The notes beneath the pieces were generated by a model. It ran no database searches. It was not told where the DNA came from and saw only the letters and a program-made list of their open reading frames with translations. This document shows positions 36,116 to 44,643 of a DNA stretch of 55,195 nt, one piece after another. This DNA comes from Saccharospirillum sp. (GTDB taxonomy: Bacteria > Pseudomonadota > Gammaproteobacteria > Pseudomonadales > Natronospirillaceae): positions 1 through 55,195 of the forward strand of contig JAIUML010000029.1 in the NCBI GenBank assembly GCA_022565595.1. The letters are read 5' to 3'. How positions within the stretch are numbered: position 1 is the first letter of the stretch; the number at the start of each line of letters is the position of its first letter. The position numbers were made by a program, and so were the translations under genes.

Positions 36116-37849
36116 TCAACGAGTGCCAGCGGCCATCCACTCAGCCATCATCTGATCGTAAGGCATGGTACGCCCCTGCTCTTTTTCGTTTTCCATGCGA
36201 GGCTTGGGTGCACCTGGCTGAGCAAACCAGTACTCAGGATCACGTGGCTCATTCAGAATGGGCTCATACTGCTCAAAAACATTGGCACGCGCCAGGCGCA
36301 TCATGGTGTTATCGATGGCATTGGCCAGGTTGTCCAGCGCCTGTTGCGGGCTGATTTCCCCACTGACGGCCGGAGCCAGGTTCTGCCACCACAATGGCGC
36401 AAGACGTGGGTAGTCAGGTACGTTAGTACCAGTCGGTGTCCACATGCTTTCGTTGGGGCTGCGGTAGAACTCGACCAGGCCACCCAGTTTTGGCGCCAGT
36501 TCAGTCATCTCATCCGAGTTGATATCGGAACGACGGATCGGCGTCAGGCCTGCAATGGTTTTTTCAAGGGACACGCTTTTGGCTACGGTGAACTGAGCAA
36601 ACAACCAGGCTGCGGTACGGCGATCTTCCGGTGTGGAATTGAAGAACGTCCACGAACCCACGTCCTGGTAGCCTACCTTCATGCCTTCTTGCCAGTAAGG
36701 TCCAACCGGCGATGGCGCCATCCGCCATTTCGGGTTGCCTTCGTCATCTGTTACCGGCAGCGATGGGTCCGTCATGTCAGCGGTAAACGCTGTGTACCAG
36801 AAAATCTGCTGGGCGACGTTGCCTTGCGCTGGCACTGGGCCTGCTTCACCAAACGTCATACCCTGAGCTTCAGGTGGCGCATAATCGCGCAACCATTCCA
36901 CCATTTTCCGCAACGCATACTCGGAAGCCGGTGCGTTGGTACCACCACCGCGCGTCACGCTGGCGCCAACCGGGTTGCCATTCTCATTGACCCGAATACC
37001 CCAGTCATCAACCGGATTACCAAAAGGAATGCCGGGATCACCCATACCAGCCATGGAAAACCAGGAGTCATGGAAGCGCCAACCCAGAGAAGGATCACGG
37101 CGACCGTAGTCCATGTGTCCGTAAACGGTTCGGCCATCGATGGTGCGGCCGGTAAAGAACTCCGCAATGTCCTCGTAAGCCGACCAGTTCAAGGGAACAC
37201 CCAGGTCATAACCGTACTGATCACGAAACTCGTTCTGCAAATCTTCACGATCGAACCAGTCAGCGCGGAACCAGTAGAGGTTGGCGAACTGCTGTGCCGG
37301 CAACTGGTATATTTTGCCGTTGGGTCCTGTGGTGTATTGCAGACCGATGAAGTCATCCAGATCCAGGTATGGATTGGTGAAGTCAGCCCACTCGTTTTCC
37401 ATGGCATCCGAAATGGCAATGGTTTTGCCGTAACGCAGGTGGGTGCCGATGGCATCCGAGTCATTGATGTACCCGTCGTAGATATTACGATCAGATTGCA
37501 TCTGCGTTTGCATCGTATCGACCAGGTCACCCTCGCCGATGATGTTGTGTGTTATCTTGATGCCAGTGATCTCTTCGAATGCTCTAGCCAGCACGTTGGA
37601 TTCATACTCATGGGTCGTCAAACCTTCCGCTACGGTTCGAATCTCCATGCCACGGAAAGGCTCAGACGCCTTGATGAACCATTCCAGCTCAGCCAACTGC
37701 TCTTCACGACTCAAGGTAGAGCGCTGAAAATTATTGTCTACCCAACGCTCTGCTGCTTGCCGATAGGCATCCTCTGCCTGTGTCTGGGCTGCTACCAGGA
37801 GTGCACCTGAGAGCAACATTGATAGGTATTTCACTTTATTGTTTTTCAT
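36116..37849 (-). CDS. glpV: Glycerol ABC transporter substrate-binding protein
   Basis: GlpV is the periplasmic receptor of the GlpSTPQ glycerol importer first described in Rhizobium leguminosarum. The 577-residue precursor has a signal peptide ending AAQTQA (about residue 25). Family segments include NDSDAIGTHLRYGKT, DLDDFIGLQYTTGPNGKIY, NWSAYEDIAEFFTG, GHMDYGRRDPSLGWRF and QPGAPKPRM. ATG 37849 follows AGAGG at 5 bp; a start at 37924 would put 25 extra residues before the signal peptide. It is the sixth gene of the glp operon, with the small DUF2160 gene in front. The annotation as glycerol-binding rests on operon content and sequence family, not on direct binding data. Confidence 0.9.
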   Translation of the reverse strand: MKNNKVKYLSMLLSGALLVAAQTQAEDAYRQAAERWVDNNFQRSTLSREEQLAELEWFIKASEPFRGMEIRTVAEGLTTHEYESNVLARAFEEITGIKITHNIIGEGDLVDTMQTQMQSDRNIYDGYINDSDAIGTHLRYGKTIAISDAMENEWADFTNPYLDLDDFIGLQYTTGPNGKIYQLPAQQFANLYWFRADWFDREDLQNEFRDQYGYDLGVPLNWSAYEDIAEFFTGRTIDGRTVYGHMDYGRRDPSLGWRFHDSWFSMAGMGDPGIPFGNPVDDWGIRVNENGNPVGASVTRGGGTNAPASEYALRKMVEWLRDYAPPEAQGMTFGEAGPVPAQGNVAQQIFWYTAFTADMTDPSLPVTDDEGNPKWRMAPSPVGPYWQEGMKVGYQDVGSWTFFNSTPEDRRTAAWLFAQFTVAKSVSLEKTIAGLTPIRRSDINSDEMTELAPKLGGLVEFYRSPNESMWTPTGTNVPDYPRLAPLWWQNLAPAVSGEISPQQALDNLANAIDNTMMRLARANVFEQYEPILNEPRDPEYWFAQPGAPKPRMENEKEQGRTMPYDQMMAEWMAAGTR

Positions 37850-37914
37850 GATGACCTCTTTTGTTGACTTTAAACCAGTCCTTGTTACCGCTCTTTCCCT
37901 AAGTTTTTTTGGGA

Positions 37915-38187
37915 TCAACCCCACCGCATCAGGACAACAATCCAGACAACGGAAATGGCGGTTGCGACCAAAACGTGAAACTCGGTAAACCCGACAATGC
38001 CGAGATGAATGTAAGCACTGCTCAATAGCCCTATGAACAAACGGTCGCCCCTGGTAGTACTGATGGGCAGAAAGCCTTTACGCTCAATGGAAGGTGAGAA
38101 GTATTGCCACACAGTCATTCCTGCAAGAATCAAGGCAATGGTGGAAAAAAAGCCGGCTGTCGGTACGGTCCAGACCATCCAGTTCAT
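37915..38187 (-). CDS. DUF2160 family small membrane protein
   Basis: This is a 90-residue protein with three predicted membrane segments (about 10-30, 48-66 and 70-87), for example FFSTIALILAGMTVWQYFSP. It matches DUF2160, which occurs between the permeases and glpV of glycerol importers (glpU in the R. leguminosarum naming). No function is established. It is encoded 12 bp after glpQ, with GGAGG before its ATG. Confidence 0.85.
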   Translation of the reverse strand: MNWMVWTVPTAGFFSTIALILAGMTVWQYFSPSIERKGFLPISTTRGDRLFIGLLSSAYIHLGIVGFTEFHVLVATAISVVWIVVLMRWG

Positions 38188-38199
38188 AACAACGCCTCC

Positions 38200-39087
38200 T
38201 CAGGTACGGCCCAGGGCAAAGCCCTTGGCGACATGGTTGCGGACAAAGTAGATAACAAAAATCCCGGGCACGATGGTCAGTACGCCAGCGGCCGCCAGCA
38301 CGCCCCAGTCGATTCCAGAGGCACCGACAGTCCGGGTCATGATGGCCTGAATCGGTTGAGCGTTGGTGGCGGTCAGGGTGCGTGCCAGCAGCAATTCAAT
38401 CCAGGAGAACATGAACAGGAAAAAAGCGGTTACGCCTATACCTGAGCGAATCAGGGGAATGAATATCTTGACAAAGAATCGCGGGAAGCTGTAACCATCA
38501 ATATAGGCTGTCTCATCAATTTCCTTGGGCACACCTGACATAAAACCTTCCAGAATCCATACCGCCAGTGCAACATTGAACAAGCAGTGCGCAAGCGCCA
38601 CAGCTATGTGTGTATCAAACAAGCCAATGGACGAGTAAAGCTGAAAGAAGGGCAGTACAAATACCGCAGGCGGTGCCATTTTATTGGTCAACAACCAGAA
38701 GAACAGGTGTTTGTCACCAACAAACTTATAACGACTGAATGCATAGGCCGCTGGCAACGCAACACTCAAACTGATAACCATGTTAATCGCCACATAGGTA
38801 ACAGAGTTGATATAACCTCGGTACCAGGAGGGGTCCGTCAGAATTTTCCGATAATTATCGAACGTAAACTCCTGTGGAAAAAAGGTCAGTGCACCCAATA
38901 TTTCCTGGTTGGTTTTGAATGACATATTCAACAACCAATAGATGGGCAGCAGGACAAAGATCAAATAGACCACCAGCCCTATTCGTGATTTCATGGAGGA
39001 TCCTCCCATCACACGTGATTTGCCTCGTTTGATTACCGTTTTCTGCTTTTGCAGGGAACCGGCTCCGGATAATACGTTCTGGCTCAC
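38200..39087 (-). CDS. glpQ: Glycerol ABC transporter permease GlpQ (MalG type)
   Basis: This is one of two inner-membrane channel subunits. It has six membrane helices and the EAA loop for contact with the ATPases (SGVPKEIDETAYIDGYSFPRFFVKIFIPL). The frame starts at GTG 39087, with AAGGGG 5 bp upstream and 10 bp after glpP. An internal ATG at 38994 with GGGAGG upstream gives a 264-residue protein starting MKSRIGLVVYLIF, more like typical MalG permeases. The 31-residue extension VSQNVLSGAG... is basic and may or may not be translated. Its position in the operon with glpP and glpV supports the assignment. Confidence 0.88.
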   Translation of the reverse strand: MSQNVLSGAGSLQKQKTVIKRGKSRVMGGSSMKSRIGLVVYLIFVLLPIYWLLNMSFKTNQEILGALTFFPQEFTFDNYRKILTDPSWYRGYINSVTYVAINMVISLSVALPAAYAFSRYKFVGDKHLFFWLLTNKMAPPAVFVLPFFQLYSSIGLFDTHIAVALAHCLFNVALAVWILEGFMSGVPKEIDETAYIDGYSFPRFFVKIFIPLIRSGIGVTAFFLFMFSWIELLLARTLTATNAQPIQAIMTRTVGASGIDWGVLAAAGVLTIVPGIFVIYFVRNHVAKGFALGRT

Positions 39088-39097
39088 ACTGGTCCCC

Positions 39098-39976
39098 TTA
39101 TTTGTTGATCGTTTTGTCTTTCTGCATGTGCATAATTGTGGTGTAGAATATCCAACTCACCAGCAGAATGATCAGAAAGTAAATGATGGAGAAGGCAGCC
39201 GCCGGGCCCAGATCGAACTGTCCAATGGCCATGGCAGTCAACGCCTGACTGAGGAAGGTGGTAGAACTGCCCGGCCCACCACCAGTCAACACAAAGGGTT
39301 CCGCGTAAATCATGAACGAATCCATGAAGCGAATCAGCACCCCGATCACCAGCACATTGGTCAGCTTTGGTAGCTGTATGTGACGGAATACGGCCCAGCG
39401 TGACGCCTGGTCAATCCGTGCCGCCTGGTAATAGGCTTCCGGTATGGCACGCAAACCGCTGTAGCAAAGCAAGGCAATCAGAGGCGTCCAGTGCCAGACG
39501 TCCATCAGAATGATGGTTGCCCAGGCATCGCCCGAGTTACGCGAAATGTTGTAGGCGTACCCCAGTTCACGCAGCCCCCATCCCATCAGGCCGATGTCAC
39601 CGCGTGTAAACAGTTGCCAGATGGTCCCCACCACGTTCAAAGGAATGAGCAATGGCAAGGAAACCAGCACCAGGGCCAATGAAGCCTGCCAACCTTTCTT
39701 CGGCATCATCAAAGCCACGGCGATTCCCAGTGGCACCTCGATCAACAGAATGGTGAAGGAGAATGCGAACTGTCGTACCAGAGCGGATTGCAATTGGGGA
39801 TTGTTCAACATCTCCCGATACCATTCAGTACCGGTAAAGAAACGCGTATTGGCATCGAACACATCCTGAACAGAGTAGTTCACGACGGTCATCAGTGGGA
39901 TCACGGCCGAGAAAGCGACCACGATGAATACTGGTAATACAAAAAACCAGCCCTTGTTGCTTTCAATCTTGTTCAT
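39098..39976 (-). CDS. glpP: Glycerol ABC transporter permease GlpP (MalF type)
   Basis: GlpP forms the membrane channel with GlpQ. The 292-residue protein has six membrane helices and the coupling-loop motif LRAIPEAYYQAARIDQASRWAVFRHIQLP. The ATG at 39976 overlaps the end of glpT by 14 bp, with GGAG 7 bp upstream. glpQ follows after 10 bp. The N-terminus is short, as usual for sugar-type permeases lacking the extra helices of MalF. Confidence 0.92.
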   Translation of the reverse strand: MNKIESNKGWFFVLPVFIVVAFSAVIPLMTVVNYSVQDVFDANTRFFTGTEWYREMLNNPQLQSALVRQFAFSFTILLIEVPLGIAVALMMPKKGWQASLALVLVSLPLLIPLNVVGTIWQLFTRGDIGLMGWGLRELGYAYNISRNSGDAWATIILMDVWHWTPLIALLCYSGLRAIPEAYYQAARIDQASRWAVFRHIQLPKLTNVLVIGVLIRFMDSFMIYAEPFVLTGGGPGSSTTFLSQALTAMAIGQFDLGPAAAFSIIYFLIILLVSWIFYTTIMHMQKDKTINK

Positions 39977-41069
39977 CGTTCAACTCCAACAAGAATTCAT
40001 CCAGATACACCTTCAGCCACTGTTCCGGGAAGCTGACGCGTGCGTGCAAGTCAGGAACTTTTTGATCTTCGTGCAGCCGAGCCTTCATCGATACGGATCC
40101 AAACAGAAACGACATGATTCGGTAGGTACCCAGATCTTCGATGTCCTTGATGGTCACTTCGAACGCCTCGTCGTTCTTCTCGTCCCAGACGTGTACAAAT
40201 TCGGGACGAATACCCAACTTGATATTGGTTGTATTGCGTTTGCGAATTTCAGCCACAAGGTCTTCGTTGACGGGCAATAGACGGCCTTCGAATTCAAGCC
40301 CCCGCTCGGTCAATTCTGGTTCGATGAAATTCATCCCGGGGCTGCCGATAAAGTAACCAACAAAGGTGTGTGCAGGCCGTTCAAAAAGATCTCGAGGAGA
40401 GCCAAATTGGACAATCTGTCCTTCATACATCAGGGCGATCTTGTCGGCGAAGGTCGAGGCTTCCAACTGGTCATGAGTGACGTAAACCATGGTGATATTG
40501 AACTGCTCGTGAATCTGCTTGAGCTTGCGACGCAGTTTCCATTTCAATTGCGGGTCGATCACCGTCAGCGGTTCATCAAAGAGAATGGCGGATACATCAT
40601 CCCGCACAAGGCCACGGCCCATGGACACCTTTTGCTTCTGGTCTGCACTGAGGTTTTTGGCCTTACGACCCAACTGATTGGTGAGCTCGAGGATTTCGGC
40701 CACTTCAAAAACCTTGGATTTGATCTTGTGCTCGGCAGTGCCAATGTTGCGCAACGGGAAAGCGAGGTTATCGAATACGGTCATGGTGTCGTACACCACC
40801 GGGAACTGAAACACCTGGGCAATGTTGCGTTGTTCTGGCTTCATCTCATTGACGCGGACGTCATTGAAGAGAATCTCTCCATCGGAGGGCTCCAACAAAC
40901 CCGAAATAATGTTCAGCAGGGTCGACTTGCCACAACCAGAAGGCCCCAGCAAGGCATAGGCTCCGCCCTGTTCCCAGACATGCTGCATCTGCCTGATGGC
41001 ATAGTCTTCAGGCCCTTGAGGGTTGGCACTGTAGGTGTGTGCCAGAGCATTAAGCGTAATTTGCGCCAT
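39963..41069 (-). CDS. glpT: Glycerol ABC transporter ATPase GlpT
   Basis: This is one of two cytosolic ATPases of the glycerol importer, 368 residues. Walker A is LLGPSGCGKSTLLN and Walker B is AILFDEPLTVIDP. The ABC signature is degenerate: LSADQKQKVSMGR in place of LSGGQ. The last ~110 residues form a TOBE/MalK-like regulatory fold. Its partner GlpS has a normal LSGGQ signature, so the pair probably has one strong and one weak ATP site. The stop codon overlaps the glpP start. Confidence 0.92.
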   Translation of the reverse strand: MAQITLNALAHTYSANPQGPEDYAIRQMQHVWEQGGAYALLGPSGCGKSTLLNIISGLLEPSDGEILFNDVRVNEMKPEQRNIAQVFQFPVVYDTMTVFDNLAFPLRNIGTAEHKIKSKVFEVAEILELTNQLGRKAKNLSADQKQKVSMGRGLVRDDVSAILFDEPLTVIDPQLKWKLRRKLKQIHEQFNITMVYVTHDQLEASTFADKIALMYEGQIVQFGSPRDLFERPAHTFVGYFIGSPGMNFIEPELTERGLEFEGRLLPVNEDLVAEIRKRNTTNIKLGIRPEFVHVWDEKNDEAFEVTIKDIEDLGTYRIMSFLFGSVSMKARLHEDQKVPDLHARVSFPEQWLKVYLDEFLLELNDEQD

Positions 41070-41074
41070 AAGAA

Positions 41075-42163
41075 TTAAACCTCCAGCAGACTGGCCGGCG
41101 CATGAACAATGCTGCCGTGCGGGTCAAAGGCGTAGAGCTTGTGAGTCGGGAAGTAAATCTTGATGTCCTGATCCACGTGGTACTCGTGCACACCGGAGAG
41201 GTGCAACACCAGTTCGAAGTGCGGGTTGCGCACATGAAGAAAGGTCTCCGAGCCTGAAATTTCGGCCAGATCGACCTTGACCGGCAGTTCCAGGTCGTCA
41301 TCGGCATGCGGTACCAACCCAATATGGGAGGCCCGGACCCCAAACTGGTAATGGCCGGGTTTTAGTGGTCTCAGATCGCTGTTCAGTTGGAAGTGCACCG
41401 TCTCATCAAAGGTCACCTCGTTCTCGGTGACACGCCCTGGTATGATGTTGATGGGCGGCTCGGAGAACATTTCGGCGGTGATGATGTCTTTCGGGCGATG
41501 ATAGACCTGAGGCGTTGGCCCCATTTGCAACAAGCGTCCCTCATGCATAACGGCGGTATTGCCGCCCAATGCAAGCGCCTCATTCGGCTCTGTTGTTGCA
41601 TATACGGCTATGCAATTGCGGGCCTTGAACAGACTGCGCAGCTCTTCTCGCAATTCCTCGCGCAACTTGTAGTCGAGGTTGACCAGTGGCTCATCGAAAA
41701 GAATCAGTTGCGCATCCTTGACCAGGGCGCGCGCCATGGAAGTGCGCTGTTGCTGTCCGCCAGAAAGCTCCAATGGCATTCGCTCCAGTAGATGCTCAAT
41801 GCGCAGCATGGCGGCCGTTTCGTGCACACGCTGGTCGATCAACTTCTTATTGAGTTTCGCCAGGCGCAGTGGGCTGGCGATGTTCTCGTACACAGTAAGA
41901 TTCGGGTAATTGATGAACTGTTGATAGACCATGGACAGGTTTCGTTCCTGAACCGGCACCCCAGTCACATCCATGCCGTTCATCAGGACTTTGCCTGAGT
42001 TCGGCCGATCCAGGCCGGCCATCAATCGCATCAGAGTCGTTTTACCCGCCAGGGTGCGTCCCAACAGGACATTGAAGGAACCGGGCTCCAATGTCAGGCT
42101 GACATCGTCGATCCAGGTTTCGCCTTCCACAACGCGCGACACGTTCTGCAGCGTTAGAGACAT
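41075..42163 (-). CDS. glpS: Glycerol ABC transporter ATPase GlpS
   Basis: This is the first gene of the operon, a MalK-like ATPase of 362 residues. Walker A is LLGRTLAGKTTLMR, the Q-loop MVYQQFINYPNLTVYENI, the signature LSGGQQQRTSMARALV and Walker B LILFDEPLVNLD. The C-terminal TOBE-like domain is present. In place of the usual GPSGCGK the Walker A has RTLAGKT, an altered but plausibly functional P-loop seen in this subfamily. The ATG at 42163 is preceded by a 5' leader from the -24/-12 promoter at 42299-42314. Confidence 0.92.
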   Translation of the reverse strand: MSLTLQNVSRVVEGETWIDDVSLTLEPGSFNVLLGRTLAGKTTLMRLMAGLDRPNSGKVLMNGMDVTGVPVQERNLSMVYQQFINYPNLTVYENIASPLRLAKLNKKLIDQRVHETAAMLRIEHLLERMPLELSGGQQQRTSMARALVKDAQLILFDEPLVNLDYKLREELREELRSLFKARNCIAVYATTEPNEALALGGNTAVMHEGRLLQMGPTPQVYHRPKDIITAEMFSEPPINIIPGRVTENEVTFDETVHFQLNSDLRPLKPGHYQFGVRASHIGLVPHADDDLELPVKVDLAEISGSETFLHVRNPHFELVLHLSGVHEYHVDQDIKIYFPTHKLYAFDPHGSIVHAPASLLEV

Positions 42164-42298
42164 TACTTTCCAACCTTTTGTCGTTGTTATTGGGTACCGC
42201 CAGGGGCGGTGGGTATTGTTATGGCTGCAAGGGCTTCGAGTTTGACGTGGCTTGTCGCTGTACTACCCGGCCATTGCGGCGTCTTGTGACAGGAGTAT

Positions 42299-42314
42299 TA
42301 CAAGAGCCGTGCCA
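42299..42314 (-). promoter_or_regulatory. Sigma-54 (RpoN) promoter of the glp transport operon
   Basis: On the minus strand TGGCACG-GCTC-TTGTA (42299-42314) matches the sigma-54 consensus TGGCACG-N4-TTGC[A/T] with a single mismatch, GT for GC at -12. Spacing between the GG and GT doublets is correct. It faces glpS and lies about 140 bp upstream of its start. The activator gene is divergent and its likely binding sites lie 100-190 bp further upstream, the usual enhancer distance. Confidence 0.75.
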
Positions 42315-42415
42315 GAAACGAAAATTTCCGAAAAAATATGTTGGAAGTGCCCTATTAATGGGAGCCGAGAGCGGCAGGTGCACCCGAACCGGGCACTAGC
42401 GACCATCGACTTGAC

Positions 42416-42487
42416 TGTTCAAAAGTGTTCACGACTGAACACTGAGTGAACACTTCAACTGTTCAAAGTGACTGTTCAAGATGAACA
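42416..42487. promoter_or_regulatory. Cluster of TGTTCA/TGAACA enhancer sites
   Basis: Seven exact half-sites occur in 72 bp: TGTTCA at 42416, 42426, 42460 and 42473, and TGAACA at 42436, 42447 and 42482. The best dyad is AGTGTTCACGACTGAACACT (42424-42443), a perfect 8-4-8 palindrome. A second, TGTTCA-AGA-TGAACA, is at 42473-42487. Most neighbouring half-sites are spaced 10-13 bp, about one helix turn. They lie 100-190 bp from the sigma-54 promoter and about 145-215 bp before the activator ATG. They are the probable enhancer bound by the activator, and may also be used for its autoregulation. Confidence 0.75.
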
Positions 42488-42632
42488 TTGATAGCAGTAT
42501 GAGCCATCCGATCGCGGCTCTAGCGCGGATCTTCAGAAGCTGTTTTAGCATCAATGGTTGACTTGAAGTTCGATTGGTAGACAATTGAAGTCGGCTTGTC
42601 GCTCCAGGTTTGCATCCTATTGGGGCGTTTAT

Positions 42633-44624
42633 ATGAACAATAACGAACATGACAATCCGCCCGACTCAATCGCTCTTGAGTCGTTTACAGGTGACCACAT
42701 CATCGAGAACGAACCGAAGCAGCATAAAGAGGTCATTGAGGAATCCTGGTTTCGCTGCGAACAGTTCGGACTGGAACACGGCAGTGAACCGGATTTTTCC
42801 ACACTGCCCGCTGGCGAACTGAATGACTTGATCAGTGAACACCGCTATCTGCTCGATACCACCGAGAACGAAGTCCTGCCTTATTACGAAAATATCCTCA
42901 GCAATTCGGCCTGCATGATCGTCCTGGCGGACCGCCAGGGGCATGTTCTGAACACCTGGGGGCAATCCCGCTTTGGCAAGGCCGACAAGCACGGGCTGGT
43001 TGGCGGCAACCAATGGAAAGAGTCTGGCGTTGGCACCAATGCAATCGGCACCGCCCTGGCCAGCGGTCAAGCTGTGCAGGTAGGCCGCGATGAGCATTTT
43101 CTGCGCGCCAACCGCTATATGGTGGGTTCGGCCTCGCCCATCTACAACATCAACAATGATCTGGTGGGTGTACTGGATATTTCATCCGACGCCTATTTAC
43201 CGCAGGATCACACCCTGGGTATGGTCAAATTGATGTCGCTGAGTGTCGAGAACCGCCTGATCTACCTGGCGTTCCAGAAAGACCACTTCATCATCACCTT
43301 CAATACCAATGTGGTCAGCCTGGATAGCCACTGGTCCGGCATTCTGGTGCTGGATAACAACGGCACCATCGTCTCGGCCAACCGTCGCGCCGAGATCGTA
43401 TTGGCACAGGATCTCGCTCTGGTGAATGTCAATCAGATATTCGACTGCGAGATGCGGGAAATCAAGCAGCAGCCCCAGAACCTGCCAATGAGACTGCGTG
43501 CGCTGGGTCGTTATCAAATGTACATCAAGGTAATCCCGCCACTGGCGCCGGTCATGCGTGCACCGGACTTTCGGAATCGCCCGGACTATCAACCACCCGA
43601 ACCGAACCAGCCAAAATTTGATCTGTCGGAATACACAGTGGCCATGCCCGCCTCCGACCCGGAAAAACCCGAAAGCCGAGTGCCTCCCTTGCCTGACAAT
43701 GTCATCCCGATCAGCGAACTTGAGCATGGCGATGAACGTGTCAGACGAGTGGTCAAGCAGGCGCACAAGATCATGGAAAAGGACATTCCCATCCTGATTC
43801 ATGGGGAAACCGGGGCCGGCAAGGAAATACTGGTGCGCTCACTGCACTACCACAGTAGCCGGCGGAGGGAGATGCTGGTGGCCGTCAACTGTGCCGCCAT
43901 ACCGGCAGAATTGGTCGAATCAGAACTCTTTGGTTACGAAAAAGGCGCCTTTACTGGTGCCCACACCAAAGGTTCCATTGGCCTGATTCGTCGAGCACAC
44001 AAAGGCACCCTCTTTCTGGACGAAATCGGTGAGATGCCGCTGACCGTACAATCACGGCTGTTGCGAGTTTTGCAGGAACGCATCGTTACCCCTCTGGGGT
44101 CGACGGAAGCCTTTCCTGTGGACATCAAACTGATTTCGGCCACCAACCGGATTTTGAAAGAAGAAGTTCAGGCGGGTCACTTCAGAGAAGACCTCTACTA
44201 CCGCATATCGGGCCTGAATATCGAATTGCCGCCACTGCGTGACCGAGCGGATAAACAGTCCGTTATTCAATACGTGCACCATCGGCTGTGCCTGGAAGAT
44301 CCGTCGCCGCCCTTGTCACCCGCCATGCTGGCTCAATTTGTTGCCCACCCCTGGCCGGGCAACATGCGCCAACTGGTGCATGTATTGAAGGTTGCCATGG
44401 CCATGGCGGACGGCGACCCTCTGGAAGACTGGCACTTGCCGGACGACTTCTTTGACGACTTGAGCAGTACTCCCGCTACCACAGCCTCAGATCAGGCAGA
44501 GACCTATGACACTCTGATTCCAAGACTGCTGAAAGAATACAATGGCAATGTGTCGCAGACGGCCAAAGCGGCTGGCGTCAGCCGCAATACAGTTTACAAG
44601 TACGCTCGTCAGTCCGAAAGCTGA
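42633..44624 (+). CDS. AcoR/DhaR-type sigma-54-dependent activator
   Basis: This is a bacterial enhancer-binding protein of 663 residues. A GAF-like domain (about 60-210, with SGVGTNAIGTALASGQAVQVGRDEHF) is followed by a PAS-like domain (about 230-300), a Pro-rich linker and the AAA+ domain (about 365-590). Walker A is GETGAGKE (391-398), the sigma-54 contact loop GAFTGA (438-443) and Walker B GTLFLDE (458-464). A Fis-type helix-turn-helix ends the protein (NVSQTAKAAGVSRNTVYKYARQ). All ATPase and sigma-contact residues are intact. ATG 42633 has GGGG 7 bp upstream; the TTG at 42585 is rejected. DhaR, a related protein, activates glycerol genes in Klebsiella, which supports its role here in driving glpS transcription. 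Confidence 0.92.
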   Translation: MNNNEHDNPPDSIALESFTGDHIIENEPKQHKEVIEESWFRCEQFGLEHGSEPDFSTLPAGELNDLISEHRYLLDTTENEVLPYYENILSNSACMIVLADRQGHVLNTWGQSRFGKADKHGLVGGNQWKESGVGTNAIGTALASGQAVQVGRDEHFLRANRYMVGSASPIYNINNDLVGVLDISSDAYLPQDHTLGMVKLMSLSVENRLIYLAFQKDHFIITFNTNVVSLDSHWSGILVLDNNGTIVSANRRAEIVLAQDLALVNVNQIFDCEMREIKQQPQNLPMRLRALGRYQMYIKVIPPLAPVMRAPDFRNRPDYQPPEPNQPKFDLSEYTVAMPASDPEKPESRVPPLPDNVIPISELEHGDERVRRVVKQAHKIMEKDIPILIHGETGAGKEILVRSLHYHSSRRREMLVAVNCAAIPAELVESELFGYEKGAFTGAHTKGSIGLIRRAHKGTLFLDEIGEMPLTVQSRLLRVLQERIVTPLGSTEAFPVDIKLISATNRILKEEVQAGHFREDLYYRISGLNIELPPLRDRADKQSVIQYVHHRLCLEDPSPPLSPAMLAQFVAHPWPGNMRQLVHVLKVAMAMADGDPLEDWHLPDDFFDDLSSTPATTASDQAETYDTLIPRLLKEYNGNVSQTAKAAGVSRNTVYKYARQSES

Positions 44625-44643
44625 GCAACTTTCAGACTTCCCG

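Noticed and set aside
36074-37810. 578-codon plus-strand frame
   Set aside because: It is opposite glpV, whose signal peptide, family motifs and operon position are unambiguous. The long frame is a shadow caused by codon bias.
42585-42632. Earlier TTG start for the sigma-54 activator
   Set aside because: ATG 42633 has a nearby GGGG site, and the 16 extra residues have no family match.
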